From Pseudolysinimonas_A sp947085045 (GTDB lineage: Bacteria > Actinomycetota > Actinomycetes > Actinomycetales > Microbacteriaceae), in assembly GCA_947085045.1 (NCBI GenBank), contig CAMTUU010000003.1, positions 62,001 through 126,000 of the forward strand: a stretch of DNA of 64,000 nucleotides, in the 5' to 3' direction. Position 1 is the stretch's first letter, and every line of letters starts with the position of its first letter. The position numbers and the translations under genes were made by a program. Shown here piece by piece: positions 36,166-45,466 of this stretch. The notes below the pieces were generated by a model, which saw only the letters and a list, made by a program, of their open reading frames with translations, was not told the origin of the DNA and made no database searches.

Positions 36166-38241
36166 GTGCCCGATCAGGAGCCTCCCGAAAAGTCCCGTGC
36201 CGATGCCGGTGGCAACGCCGCCAAGCGGCTGCTGATCGGAGAGCCCCTCCCGTCGGACAAGCTCGAGGGCCAGCTGCTGCCCAAGCACCTCGCCCTGCCG
36301 ATCTTCGCAAGCGACCCGCTCTCGTCGGTGGCGTACGCGCCGCAGGAGCTGCTCATGATCCTGCTGATCGGCGGATTCGGCCTCCTCGCCTACGGTCCCT
36401 GGGTGGCACTCGCCGTCATCGTGCTGCTGCTCGTAGTCGTGCTCTCCTACCGCCAGCTGATCAAGGCCTATCCGTCGGGCGGCGGCGACTATGAGGTCGC
36501 CCGCAAGAATCTCGGCGAGAAGGCCGGGCTCGTCGTGGCGTCAGCCCTGCTCGTGGACTACGTGATGACGGTCGCCGTGTCGGTCGCGTCGGGCGTCGAC
36601 AACATCATCTCGGCGCTGCCCTTCCTCGACGCGTACCGGGTCTGGATCGCCGTGTTCTTCGTCGTCATCCTCGCCGCCGTCAACCTGCGCGGGGTCAGCG
36701 AGTCGAGCAAGGCGTTCGCCATCCCGACCTATCTGTTCATCGGGTCGATCGCGATCATGGTCGTCACCGCGCTCACGCGCACGTTGCTCGGGGATGCGCC
36801 CGTCGCGGAGAGCGCCGATCTCGTCCCACAGGGCGAGTCGCTCAGCCAGGCGGCCTTCGTGCTGCTGCTGCTGCGTGCGTTCGCCTCCGGCTGCGCCGCG
36901 CTCACCGGTGTCGAGGCGATCTCGAACGGGGTGCCGGCCTTCCGTCGCCCGAAGATCGCGAACGCGCAGAAGACGCTCGTCATCATGGGCAGCATCGCGA
37001 TCGTCCTCTTCGCGGGCCTGACCACGATCGCCCTCGTCGGCCAGGTGCGCTACCTCGACTGCACCGAAGCCGTGAACGCAACCGTCGCCGAGTGCTCGAC
37101 CGACCCGCAGCGCAGCCTCATCGCGCAGATGGCCGCGGCCACCTTCGGCGACTTCTCGGTGCCGTTCTTCATCATCCAGGCGGCGACGGCGGTCGTGCTG
37201 CTGCTGGCCGCCAACACGGCGTTCAACGGATTCCCCCTGCTGGGTTCGGTGCTCTCCGCCGACAAGTACGCGCCGAAGGCCCTGTCGACCCGCGGCGACC
37301 GGCTCATCTTCAGCAACGGCGTGCTCGCGCTGTCGGTGACGGCGATCGCGATCCTGGTGATCTTCCAGGCCGACCTGACCACCCTCATCCAGCTCTACAT
37401 CATCGGCGTCTTCGTCTCGTTCACGCTCGGCCAGTCGGGAATGGTGCGGCACTGGATCCGGCTGCTGAAGCGCGGCGCCGCGGGCCGGGGATCCATCATC
37501 CGCAGCCTCGTCATCAACGTGATCGGCGCGTCGATGACCGCGGCGGTGCTCATCATCGTGACGATCACGAAGTTCACGCACGGCGCGTGGATCGTGTTCC
37601 TGGTCATGCCGATCCTCTGGTTCCTGATGCTCGGCGTCAACCGCTACTACCGGGATGTCGACCGCGAGATCGCCGTCGACGCCGACACGACGTTCGGGGC
37701 GACCGGCGACCACGCCATCGTGCTGGTCAGCCGGGTGCAGAAGCCGGTGCTCAAGGCGCTCGACTACGCGATCGCGGCCCGCCACGAATCGATCGAGGCC
37801 GTGCACATCGCGATCGACGACGCCGCGGCCGACAAACTCGACCTCGAGTGGGCGACGCAGAACATCAAGGTGCCGCTGCACATCATCGAGTCGCCGTATC
37901 GCGACATCAGCGCCCCGCTCATCAAGTACCTCAAGGCCCGGCGGGCGAAGCACGGGTCCGAAGTGATCACCGTCTATCTGCCGGAGTACATCGTCGGGCA
38001 CTGGTGGGAGCGGCTGTTGCACAACCACAAGGCCGGCCGCATCCGGCAGAAGCTGATGCTCGTGCACGGCGTCGCCGTCACCCTGGTGCCGTGGCTGCTC
38101 GACTCGTCCGACCTCATCTACGGCCGCCGCTCGCGTCCGCTGCCGGGTCAGGACCGCCGCGGGGAGCCGCTGCGACCGCGTCCGGTGAAGCGCGAGCCGC
38201 TGCGCGCCGAGCCGCCGGCGGCGGGCAAGATGAAGAAGTGA
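36166..38241 (+). CDS. APC-superfamily permease, KimA-like potassium transporter
   Basis: 691 residues: twelve membrane helices between about 55 and 490, then a cytosolic domain of about 200 residues with a USP-like pattern (DHAIVLVSRVQKPVLKALDYA, VHIAIDD, ITVYLPEYIVGHWWERLLHN). This layout and the start FASDPLSSVAYAPQE match the KimA family of proton-coupled potassium importers, in which the tail contributes to dimerisation and c-di-AMP control. Assignment to potassium is by family resemblance. The GTG at 36166 follows GAGAGGAG. It overlaps the first fluoride-channel gene by 4 bp. Confidence 0.85.
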   Translation: MPDQEPPEKSRADAGGNAAKRLLIGEPLPSDKLEGQLLPKHLALPIFASDPLSSVAYAPQELLMILLIGGFGLLAYGPWVALAVIVLLLVVVLSYRQLIKAYPSGGGDYEVARKNLGEKAGLVVASALLVDYVMTVAVSVASGVDNIISALPFLDAYRVWIAVFFVVILAAVNLRGVSESSKAFAIPTYLFIGSIAIMVVTALTRTLLGDAPVAESADLVPQGESLSQAAFVLLLLRAFASGCAALTGVEAISNGVPAFRRPKIANAQKTLVIMGSIAIVLFAGLTTIALVGQVRYLDCTEAVNATVAECSTDPQRSLIAQMAAATFGDFSVPFFIIQAATAVVLLLAANTAFNGFPLLGSVLSADKYAPKALSTRGDRLIFSNGVLALSVTAIAILVIFQADLTTLIQLYIIGVFVSFTLGQSGMVRHWIRLLKRGAAGRGSIIRSLVINVIGASMTAAVLIIVTITKFTHGAWIVFLVMPILWFLMLGVNRYYRDVDREIAVDADTTFGATGDHAIVLVSRVQKPVLKALDYAIAARHESIEAVHIAIDDAAADKLDLEWATQNIKVPLHIIESPYRDISAPLIKYLKARRAKHGSEVITVYLPEYIVGHWWERLLHNHKAGRIRQKLMLVHGVAVTLVPWLLDSSDLIYGRRSRPLPGQDRRGEPLRPRPVKREPLRAEPPAAGKMKK

Positions 38242-38645
38242 AGCCGATCCTCGCCGTGCTCGCCGGCGGGGTGGTCGGCACCGGCGCCCGGCTGGCGCTC
38301 GACACGGTGCTGCCGCACGGCGGCGCGGTCTTCCCGATTGGCACCTTCGTGATCAACCTCGCGGGGTCGTTCCTGCTCGGGATGCTGGTCTCCCGGGTGT
38401 GGCCGGTCGCCCCCGAGTGGCTGCGCGCGGGACTCGGGCCCGGGCTGCTCGGATCGTTCACCACCTTCTCGGCGCTCGTCGGGTCGGCGGTCGACCTCAC
38501 GGCATCCGGGATGCCAGCCTCCGCCGTCGTCTACGTCGCCGCCTCCGTCATCGGCGGCATCGCGGCGGCAGCTCTCGGCCTGCGCCTCGGCACCCCACGA
38601 CCCGTGCCCCGAGCGCCGATCTCGCGCATCGGACCCGACGAATGA
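38238..38645 (+). CDS. crcB: Fluoride channel subunit FluC/CrcB (first of pair)
   Basis: 135-residue protein with four membrane helices; it lets fluoride leave the cell as half of a dual-topology dimer. The pore motif reads GSFTTFSALVGSAVDL and the first helix pair has INLAGSFLLG, both typical. The GTG at 38238 overlaps the permease stop (GTGA), and its own stop overlaps the next subunit (ATGA), so all three are translated together. Confidence 0.93.
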   Translation: MKPILAVLAGGVVGTGARLALDTVLPHGGAVFPIGTFVINLAGSFLLGMLVSRVWPVAPEWLRAGLGPGLLGSFTTFSALVGSAVDLTASGMPASAVVYVAASVIGGIAAAALGLRLGTPRPVPRAPISRIGPDE

Positions 38646-38998
38646 CCCCGGTGGTGATCGCCCTGGTACTGGTCGCCGGCGCGGTCGGCTCGCTCGTCCG
38701 CTACCTCGTCGGCCGCGCGGGTGCTCGCGCGTCGTGGCCCTGGCCCGTGCTCGCCGTCAACGTCGCCGGGTCGCTGCTCGCCGGCATCCTCCTCCACTCC
38801 GACCTCGCCCTGATCGCGGTGACCGGCCTCGCTGGCGGCCTCACCACGTTCAGCACCTTCAGCGTCGAGACGGTCCAGCTGGTGGCCGAGGGCCGCTGGC
38901 GCGCCGCCACGGCATCCGTCGCCCTCAACCTGATCCTCGGCCTTGCGGCAGCGACCGCTGGCTGGTTCGTCGGTCCTCTTGCTCTTCCCGTGAGCTGA
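38642..38998 (+). CDS. crcB: Fluoride channel subunit FluC/CrcB (second of pair)
   Basis: 118 residues, four membrane helices. It keeps GSLVRYLVGR at the N-terminus, VNVAGSLLAG and the pore motif GGLTTFSTFSVETVQL. In Gram-positive bacteria two FluC genes side by side encode oppositely inserted halves of a heterodimer, which fits this tandem. The ATG at 38642 is inside the stop overlap of the first subunit. It is the last gene of the operon before a 53-bp gap. Confidence 0.93.
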   Translation: MTPVVIALVLVAGAVGSLVRYLVGRAGARASWPWPVLAVNVAGSLLAGILLHSDLALIAVTGLAGGLTTFSTFSVETVQLVAEGRWRAATASVALNLILGLAAATAGWFVGPLALPVS

Positions 38999-39051
38999 GA
39001 CGCCGCGAGGCAGGCGGCGGTCCCGATCGCTGTCTGCCGTGCCGGAGGAAC

Positions 39052-39918
39052 TCAGCCCTTCTCCGCCCCTTCGGAGTTCGACATGATGCGTTTCTGGAAG
39101 ACGAAGAACAGCACGGCGACCGGGATCGACATCAGCACCGCCGCAGCGAGTTTCAGCGGGAACTGATTGCCCTGCCCGAGTTGGCCGTTGGTGAGGGTCG
39201 CGACACCCGTGGTGAGGGTGTGCAGGTCGGCATCCTGACGGGCGATGAGGAAGTACGAGAACTCGTTCCACGACCCCTGGAACGACAGGATGAACAGTGT
39301 GATGAGAGCGGGGCGCGCCATCGGCAGCGCGATCAACCAGAACGTGCGGAACACGCCGGCGCCGTCGATGCGCGCGGCCTCCTCCACCGAGACCGGAATC
39401 GACTCGAAGAACTGCTTCATGATGAAGATGCCCGCCGCGTCGATCATGATCGGGATGATCATGCCGGCGTAGGTGTCGAACATCTCGAACTGCTTCAACA
39501 CCAGGAACCGCGGGATGAGCAGCGCCACCGGCGGCACGGCCATGACCGCGATGAGGCTCGCGAAGATGACGTTGCGGCCCGGGAACCGCAGCCGCGAGAG
39601 CGCGTAGCCGGCGAGCGAGTCGAAGAACACCCGGCCGGCGGTGATGCAGATCGTGACGATGACCGAGTTGCCGGTCCACTGCAGCAGCGGCGTGTCCTGG
39701 AACAGCCGCTCGTAGGCGGCGAACGACCAGGTCTGCGGCAGCAACGACAGCGGGTTCTGCGTCGCGTCGGCATCGGTCTTGAAGCTGCCCGCCACCGAGA
39801 TGAGGAACGGGTAGATGTAGATCAGCGCGAGCAGCACCAGGATGAGGTATCCCCCGAGGAGTCCCGCCGTCGCGCGGGGGGTGAGCCGGTAGCGGCCCGG
39901 CAGCTGTGTCGCGGTCAT
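39052..39918 (-). CDS. Sugar ABC transporter permease (MalG type)
   Basis: 288-residue permease with six membrane helices and the coupling loop EEAARIDGAGVFRTFWLIALPMARP near 185-209 of the protein. It pairs with the MalF-type permease immediately upstream, whose stop it overlaps (ATGA). Last gene of the LacI-headed operon. No ATPase gene is present; a shared MsmK-like ATPase elsewhere would be needed. Confidence 0.92.
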   Translation of the reverse strand: MTATQLPGRYRLTPRATAGLLGGYLILVLLALIYIYPFLISVAGSFKTDADATQNPLSLLPQTWSFAAYERLFQDTPLLQWTGNSVIVTICITAGRVFFDSLAGYALSRLRFPGRNVIFASLIAVMAVPPVALLIPRFLVLKQFEMFDTYAGMIIPIMIDAAGIFIMKQFFESIPVSVEEAARIDGAGVFRTFWLIALPMARPALITLFILSFQGSWNEFSYFLIARQDADLHTLTTGVATLTNGQLGQGNQFPLKLAAAVLMSIPVAVLFFVFQKRIMSNSEGAEKG

Positions 39919-41036
39919 CGCACCACGCCCTTCCCGGCGTCGGCGTTGGCGCCGAGCCTGGCCGCCTCGGCATCCGCCTGCAGTCGTTGCACGGCACGCT
40001 TCTCGCGGCGGATGCCCGAGCGGCCGGCATCCCGATCGCGCAGCACCCAGCGCTGGATGAGGGTGAACGTCACGATGATCAGGAACAGCAGGAACGAGAT
40101 CGCCGTGCCCTCGCCCCAGTCGAGGTTCTCGAACGACGACTGGTAGGCGAGGTACGCGGGCGTGAGCGTGGTCTTGCCGGGGTCCCCCCCGCCGGTCAGG
40201 TACACCTGGTCGAAGACCTGCCAGGTGCCGATGAGTCCGAGGGTCAGCACGGTGAAGAGCGTCGGCTTGAGCAGCGGCAGCGTGACCGAGAAGAACGTGC
40301 GCAACGGCCCGGCGCCGTCGATCGCCGCGGCCTCCTGCACCTCCTGGCTGACGTTCTGCAGCGCCGCGAGGAACAGCAGCATGAAGGTGCCCGAGGTGGT
40401 GAACACCGCCAGGATGATGAGGACGCACATCGCGACCGAGGGTCCGGACAGCCAGTCGTACCAGGTGAGTCCGAGCGCGCCGGCGTCGGTGAGCGGACCC
40501 GCGCGGCCGACACCGAACACCCCGAGGATCTTGTGGCCGATGCCGCTCGGGTCGGAGAACCAGTTGGGCCCTCGAGCGCCGAACCAGCCGATGACCGAGT
40601 TGACGGCGCCCGATCCGGCGAACAGGAAGATGAAGATCGTCGTGATCGCGATCGACGAGGTCACCGACGGAAAGTAGAAGGCGGTGCGGAAGAACCCGCG
40701 GCCGCGGAGGATGCGCCGGTTCACCTGCACGGCGAGGAACAGGGCGAGCGCCGTCTGCAACGGCACGACGGCGAGCACGTAGTAGAGGTTGTTGCGGATG
40801 GCGGTGCCGAAATCGCGCTGCGAGAGCCCGTCTTCGGTCAGCACCGCCGCGTAGTTGTCGACCCCGATCAGGTCCGCGTTGCCGAGGGGCGATCCGCGAC
40901 CGTTCCAGTCGCTGAAACTCACGTACGCCGCGAGGAAGATCGGGAGCACGAGGAAGACGCCGATGATGATGACCGCGGGTGCGGTGAACAGCCAGCCCGC
41001 TCGGGCCTCGCCACCGCGGATGTTGTTCTTCACCAT
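39915..41036 (-). CDS. Sugar ABC transporter permease (MalF type)
   Basis: 373-residue permease with six or seven membrane helices and the coupling loop QEAAAIDGAGPLRTFFSVTLPLLKP. It has an unusual extended loop around FGARGPNWFSDPSGIGHKILGV between helices and a basic C-terminal tail. It follows the substrate-binding protein gene by 30 bp. Confidence 0.92.
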   Translation of the reverse strand: MVKNNIRGGEARAGWLFTAPAVIIIGVFLVLPIFLAAYVSFSDWNGRGSPLGNADLIGVDNYAAVLTEDGLSQRDFGTAIRNNLYYVLAVVPLQTALALFLAVQVNRRILRGRGFFRTAFYFPSVTSSIAITTIFIFLFAGSGAVNSVIGWFGARGPNWFSDPSGIGHKILGVFGVGRAGPLTDAGALGLTWYDWLSGPSVAMCVLIILAVFTTSGTFMLLFLAALQNVSQEVQEAAAIDGAGPLRTFFSVTLPLLKPTLFTVLTLGLIGTWQVFDQVYLTGGGDPGKTTLTPAYLAYQSSFENLDWGEGTAISFLLFLIIVTFTLIQRWVLRDRDAGRSGIRREKRAVQRLQADAEAARLGANADAGKGVVR

Positions 41037-41066
41037 CGACGTCTCCTCGTGCTCCTCAGTGACCGA

Positions 41067-42287
41067 TCAGCCCTGCGCGTCCGCGTACGCCGCTTCGAGC
41101 TGCGCCTGGAAGTCGGCGAGGATCGAGGCGAAGTCCGCGTTCGCGAAGTCGGCGAGACGCGCGTTGAACTCGCTCGTCACCGCCGCGGCTCCGTCGAACG
41201 CCACCGGCGTCACGGCGTAGTCGGCACCGGCCACGAAGCCCGCGATCGCCGGGTTGCTATCGGCGTAGGTCTGCGCGGCAGCCTCGCTCGACGGCAGCAC
41301 GCCGTACGCGTTGGCGAACTCGACCTGCTGGTCGTCGCTGGTCAGGAACTCGACGAGCGAGACGGCGTCATCCGCGGTGGGCGAGCCGTCGGGGATGCCC
41401 CAGCAGTTCGTGAACGAGAACGTCGCCGGGCCGCCCGGGCCCGCGGGGAGCTCGTACGAGGCGTAGTTCGTGTCCGGGAAGTCGCCTTCGATGCCCTTGA
41501 TCCACGGGCCCTCGATGACCATCGCGGCCTTGCCGGCGCCGAGCGCTTCGCCGCCCCAGCCCGCGTCGATCTCAGCCGGGAAGCGCAGCACGCCCGCGTC
41601 GTAGAGCGACTTCACGTACTCCAGGCCCTCGAGGTTCTCGGGGCTGTCGGCGACGATCTGATCGCCGTCGACGATCGAGCCGCCCGCCTGCGCCATGAAC
41701 ACGCCGATGCGGGCGTACTCCTGGCCGAACGAGAGGCCGACGACGTCTGGGGTGGTCAGCGCGGTCGCCGCGGCGGTCAGGCTCTCCCAGTCGGTGGGGA
41801 TGTCGGCATCCGTCAGTCCGGCCGCCTCCCACATATCGGTGTTGATGATCAGACCGAGGGTCGAGAAGTCCTTCGGGGCGCAGACGAACTCGCCGCCGAA
41901 GGTGTACTCGTCCTTGAAGGTCGGGAAGAACGCGTCCGCGTTCGGGAGGTCGTCACCGTAGGACTCCAGGTAGCCGTTGCCGGCGTACGTCTGGAACTGG
42001 TCCCACGACATGTAGAACAGGTCCGGCGGGTCGTCGCCGGCGAACCCGGTGGCGAGCTCTTCGGTGAGGTTGGCGGCGACCTTGACGTCGACGTCGACCC
42101 CGCTCTCCTGCGACCAGGCGGCCGCGGCGGCTTCGACGGCCGCGGTCTCGGCATCGCCGCTCGTGCCGATCAGCACGGTCAACGGTTCGTCGTTCGTCGA
42201 GTCACCACCACCGCCGCCGGCACAGCCGGCGAGCACCAGTGCCGTGGCGCCCGCGATCGCGGCGCCACCCCACATCTTGCTTCTCAT
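41067..42287 (-). CDS. Sugar ABC transporter substrate-binding lipoprotein
   Basis: 406-residue cluster-B (MalE-like) binding protein. Lipobox LVLAGCAGG anchors it at a Cys near 21. The mature part has the usual family stretches such as DLFYMSWDQFQTYA, DEYTFGGEFVCAPKD and AGKAAMVIEGPWIKG. The linked glucosidase suggests an alpha-glucoside or maltodextrin-type ligand, by inference. The ATG at 42287 follows AAAGGACG and lies 10 bp after the lacI-type gene stop, so it is transcribed from the regulator's promoter. Confidence 0.9.
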   Translation of the reverse strand: MRSKMWGGAAIAGATALVLAGCAGGGGGDSTNDEPLTVLIGTSGDAETAAVEAAAAAWSQESGVDVDVKVAANLTEELATGFAGDDPPDLFYMSWDQFQTYAGNGYLESYGDDLPNADAFFPTFKDEYTFGGEFVCAPKDFSTLGLIINTDMWEAAGLTDADIPTDWESLTAAATALTTPDVVGLSFGQEYARIGVFMAQAGGSIVDGDQIVADSPENLEGLEYVKSLYDAGVLRFPAEIDAGWGGEALGAGKAAMVIEGPWIKGIEGDFPDTNYASYELPAGPGGPATFSFTNCWGIPDGSPTADDAVSLVEFLTSDDQQVEFANAYGVLPSSEAAAQTYADSNPAIAGFVAGADYAVTPVAFDGAAAVTSEFNARLADFANADFASILADFQAQLEAAYADAQG

Positions 42288-42297
42288 GTTTCGTCCT

Positions 42298-43392
42298 TTA
42301 CTGTCCGTTGCGATTGCCGGTCTCGGTGCCACCGGCGTCTTCCTCGACGGGCGCCAGGTGACTCGACCGGCGCACGACAAGCTGGGGGGTGATGAGACGG
42401 TGCGTCGGGCTGTCGCCCACGTCGCCGTGCGCGCGCACGCGCTGCCCGCTGGGTCCCATCAGCAGTTCGAGGGTCGCGGCGGCGACGTCGCCGAGCCGCT
42501 GGTCGACGCTCGACAGGCCGACCGCCGAGGCGACCGGGGTGTTGTCGAAGCCGATGACCGGGAAGTGCGGGGCGCCCGCCTCGCGGACCGCCATCATCGC
42601 GCCGAGGGCGAGCGAGTCGGAGGCGCAGACGAGGCCTTCGAGCTCGGTGCCGTGCCGGAACAGGCTCTCGATCGCGATCCGGGCCGACGGGACGCCCTCC
42701 TCCGCGACCGTCGTCAGGGCGGCGAGATCGATCGCGCCGAAGGCATCCGTCATCGCCGTCTCCCAGCCGCGGCGGCGGTCGTCGCCCGTTCCGGAGCCGG
42801 CGGGCCAGCCGAGGTAGCCGATGCGCGAGAGCCCGCGGCCGATGAGGTGCCGGGTCGCCTGGTGGACGCCCGACTGACCGTCGACATCCACCCACAGCCG
42901 CGTCGGGTCGTCGTCGGTCTCCGCACCCCACGGGCGGCCGAAGGCGACGAACGGGATGCGCTCGCGCGCGAGCCAGGCGATGCGCGGGTCGTCATACTGC
43001 GTCGCGGTGAGCACGATCGCGTCGACGTCCGCTCCGTCGCGGAGTCGCTCGTAGTGGCGGATCTCGTCGTCGACGTCGGTCGCGACGACGAGGGTGATGC
43101 GCATCCCGCGGGCGTCGGCCGCCTCGGTGAGGGCGTGCAGGTAGCGGTCGAGGATCGAGCCGGAGATGCCGTTCGACATCGGGTCGAGCCGGATGCCGAT
43201 CGCCGAGGAGCTGCCCGCACGGAGGCGGCGGGCCGACGTGTTCGGGCGGTAGCCGAGTTCGCCGATCGCCTGCTGCACCCGTTGGCGCGTCTCGGGGCGC
43301 ACGATGTCGGGGGAGTTCAGCACGTTCGAGACCGTCTGGCGGGAGACCTGGGCGAGCCGCGCGACGTCGTCGACGGTGGGGAGCGATGCCAC
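42298..43392 (-). CDS. LacI-family transcriptional regulator
   Basis: 364 residues. The N-terminal helix-turn-helix and hinge (TVDDVARLAQVSRQTVSNVLN) are followed by a periplasmic-binding-protein-like sensor domain. The GTG at 43392 has the strong AAAGGAGG at 8-base spacing; upstream in-frame codons run through the operator and are rejected. It heads the operon for the sugar transporter and diverges from the glucosidase gene, with two palindromic sites in between, so it most likely represses both directions in the absence of sugar. Confidence 0.93.
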   Translation of the reverse strand: MASLPTVDDVARLAQVSRQTVSNVLNSPDIVRPETRQRVQQAIGELGYRPNTSARRLRAGSSSAIGIRLDPMSNGISGSILDRYLHALTEAADARGMRITLVVATDVDDEIRHYERLRDGADVDAIVLTATQYDDPRIAWLARERIPFVAFGRPWGAETDDDPTRLWVDVDGQSGVHQATRHLIGRGLSRIGYLGWPAGSGTGDDRRRGWETAMTDAFGAIDLAALTTVAEEGVPSARIAIESLFRHGTELEGLVCASDSLALGAMMAVREAGAPHFPVIGFDNTPVASAVGLSSVDQRLGDVAAATLELLMGPSGQRVRAHGDVGDSPTHRLITPQLVVRRSSHLAPVEEDAGGTETGNRNGQ

Positions 43393-43438
43393 GGGCCGGA
43401 CCTCCTTTGGTCGTTCGCGCGGACGGGGACTCCGCCAG

Positions 43439-43499
43439 CTTGATCGTTCAAGTTCCATGCGAACAGGGGTTTGAACGATCAAACCGTGGGTGCTAGGTT
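43439..43499 (+). promoter_or_regulatory. Twin LacI operators and glucosidase promoter
   Basis: Two palindromes, CTTGATCGTTCAAG (43439-43452; arms CTTGA/TCAAG) and GTTTGAACGATCAAAC (43469-43484; arms GTTTGA/TCAAAC), have centres 31 bp apart, about three helical turns. The second contains TTGAAC (43471-43476), which with TAGGTT (43494-43499) and a 17-bp spacer makes a good promoter for the plus-strand gene. Repression by blocking the -35 is the simplest reading. Confidence 0.8.
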
Positions 43500-43564
43500 A
43501 CCTCCCTGACGGGCGGTGTCAACCGACGCCGAAACCGACGCCGATTCAGAAGGTCGTTCTTCGG

Positions 43565-45466
43565 ATGCAGGCAGACACGCCGCCCCCGGCTCTCCAGCCC
43601 CTCCTCCACGACGCCGTCGCGACGCTGCGGGCACCCGCCCAGGCGTGGTCGCGGCCCGACGGGTCGATGGGCTCTGCCCCCTCGGGCGGCAGCAGCATCG
43701 ACGGGGTCTACGTCTCCGACGTACGGGTTCTGCGCGAGTTGTCCGTCACCGTCGACGACCGCCCGGTCGAACACATCGCGACCCTCCAGGACTCCGCCGA
43801 TCGCACGCGCTTCGTGAGCGTCGTGCGCGTGCTCGACGGTCCCGGCGCCGACCCCGACGTGCGCAGCATCCTCACCCGCGGCGTCGGACCCGCGGGCGCC
43901 GCGCACACGTTCGAGCTCGCCTCCCGCCGCACGCACCCCGTGGCCGCGCGCGTGCGGTTCGTGCTCGAGCCGGCGCTCGACGACGTGCAGACCGTCAAAG
44001 CCGGTCTCGCCGGCGGCTTCCCGGTCGTGACCGTCCAGGGTGACACCGCGACCTGGAGCGACGGCGGCGTCTCGGCGAGACTCCGCGCCGACGGGGCCTC
44101 GCTCCACCACTCGGCCGGCGTGCTCGAACTCGAGTGGAACGTCGAGGTGCCCGCGCGCGGCACGGCGAGCGTCGCCTTCGACCTCGCGGCGGTGGATGCG
44201 GCCGCCGTCGTCACCGCCCCCGCCGGGCCCGCCCCCTGGGTCGCGCCCGCGTCTCCGGCCGACGACCGCCTGCGCCGTTGGGTCGACCGCTCGCTGGCCG
44301 ACCTCGACGCCCTGCGCCTCTCGACCACCGCGACACCGGACTCCGAGTTCGTCGCCGCCGGGGCTCCGTGGTTCCTCACCCTGTTCGGCCGCGATGCCCT
44401 CTGGGTCGCGCGGTTCCTCGTGCCGCTCGGCAGCGGCATCCCGCTCGGCACACTGCGCACCCTCGCGGCGATGCAGGGCACCGGCACCGACCCGATGACG
44501 GCCGAGCAGCCGGGCAAGATCCTGCACGAGCTGCGCCGCGGCGAGTTCGGCATCCCGGGCGAAGACGTCGTGCTGCCGCCGCGCTACTTCGGCACCGTCG
44601 ACGCGACCGCGCTGTGGATCTGCCTGCTCGCCGACCTGCACCGCGCGGGGCATCCGCTCGACGAGTTGCGGGAGTTCCAGCCGGCGCTCGAGGCAGCGCT
44701 CGCCTGGATGCGCGACTTCGGAGACTCCGACGGCGACGGGCTGCTCGAGTACATCGACGAGAGCGGTCACGGACTGTCGAACCAGGGCTGGAAGGACTCC
44801 GGCGACTCGGTGCAGTGGCGCGACGGGCGGCTCGCGGACGGGCCGGTCGCCCTGTGCGAGGTGCAAGCGTACGCGGTCGAGGCGGCCCTCGGCGGCGCGG
44901 CGCTGCTGGATGCCCTCGGCGGCGACGGGGGCCCGTGGCGGGCTTGGGCGGCCGTCGTGACGGATGCCTTCCGAGCGCGGTTCTGGATCGACACCCCCGA
45001 AGGGCGTTACCCCGCGATCGCGCTCGACGGCGCCAAGCGGCCGGTCGACACCCTCACCTCGAACCTCGGTCACCTGCTCGGCACGGGCCTACTGAACACC
45101 GAGGAGGAGGCGCTCGTCGCCGCCCATCTCGTCGCACCGTCGCTGTCGAGCGGCTTCGGCCTGCGCACCCTGTCGATCGGGGCCGCCGGCTACTGGCCGC
45201 TCGGGTACCACATCGGCTCGGTGTGGACCCACGACACCGCGATCGCCGTGCGCGGTCTCGCGGCCTCCGGCTTCCCCGCGGAGGCGTCAACCCTCGCCGA
45301 AGGTCTCCTGCGTGCGGCCGTCGCCTTCGACTACCGCATCCCGGAGCTGTACTCGGGGGATGCCGCCGACTCCTCGCCTGCGCCCGTGCCGTACCCGGCC
45401 GCCTGCCGCCCGCAGGGCTGGAGCGCCGCGTCGTCGATCGCCGTGCTCTCGGCGCTGACGTCCTAG
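43565..45466 (+). CDS. Amylo-alpha-1,6-glucosidase / glycogen-debranching-type glycoside hydrolase
   Basis: 633 residues: an N-terminal beta domain (about 20-230) of the GDE_N_bis type and a C-terminal alpha/alpha six-hairpin domain with APWFLTLFGRDALWVARF, TEQPGKILHELRRGEFG, GDSVQWRDGRLADGPVALCEVQAY and WTHDTAIAVRGL. The linked transporter suggests it acts inside the cell on imported oligosaccharides. No signal peptide. The ATG at 43565 is about 60 bases downstream of the predicted transcription start, with AAGG as a weak ribosome-binding site. Its stop overlaps the convergent flavoprotein gene by 4 bp. Confidence 0.87.
   Translation: MQADTPPPALQPLLHDAVATLRAPAQAWSRPDGSMGSAPSGGSSIDGVYVSDVRVLRELSVTVDDRPVEHIATLQDSADRTRFVSVVRVLDGPGADPDVRSILTRGVGPAGAAHTFELASRRTHPVAARVRFVLEPALDDVQTVKAGLAGGFPVVTVQGDTATWSDGGVSARLRADGASLHHSAGVLELEWNVEVPARGTASVAFDLAAVDAAAVVTAPAGPAPWVAPASPADDRLRRWVDRSLADLDALRLSTTATPDSEFVAAGAPWFLTLFGRDALWVARFLVPLGSGIPLGTLRTLAAMQGTGTDPMTAEQPGKILHELRRGEFGIPGEDVVLPPRYFGTVDATALWICLLADLHRAGHPLDELREFQPALEAALAWMRDFGDSDGDGLLEYIDESGHGLSNQGWKDSGDSVQWRDGRLADGPVALCEVQAYAVEAALGGAALLDALGGDGGPWRAWAAVVTDAFRARFWIDTPEGRYPAIALDGAKRPVDTLTSNLGHLLGTGLLNTEEEALVAAHLVAPSLSSGFGLRTLSIGAAGYWPLGYHIGSVWTHDTAIAVRGLAASGFPAEASTLAEGLLRAAVAFDYRIPELYSGDAADSSPAPVPYPAACRPQGWSAASSIAVLSALTS

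Noticed and set aside
38100..38240. Fluoride riboswitch controlling the crcB genes
   Set aside because: The first crcB start overlaps the permease stop, so there is no leader for a riboswitch there, and nothing like its conserved core was seen before the permease gene.
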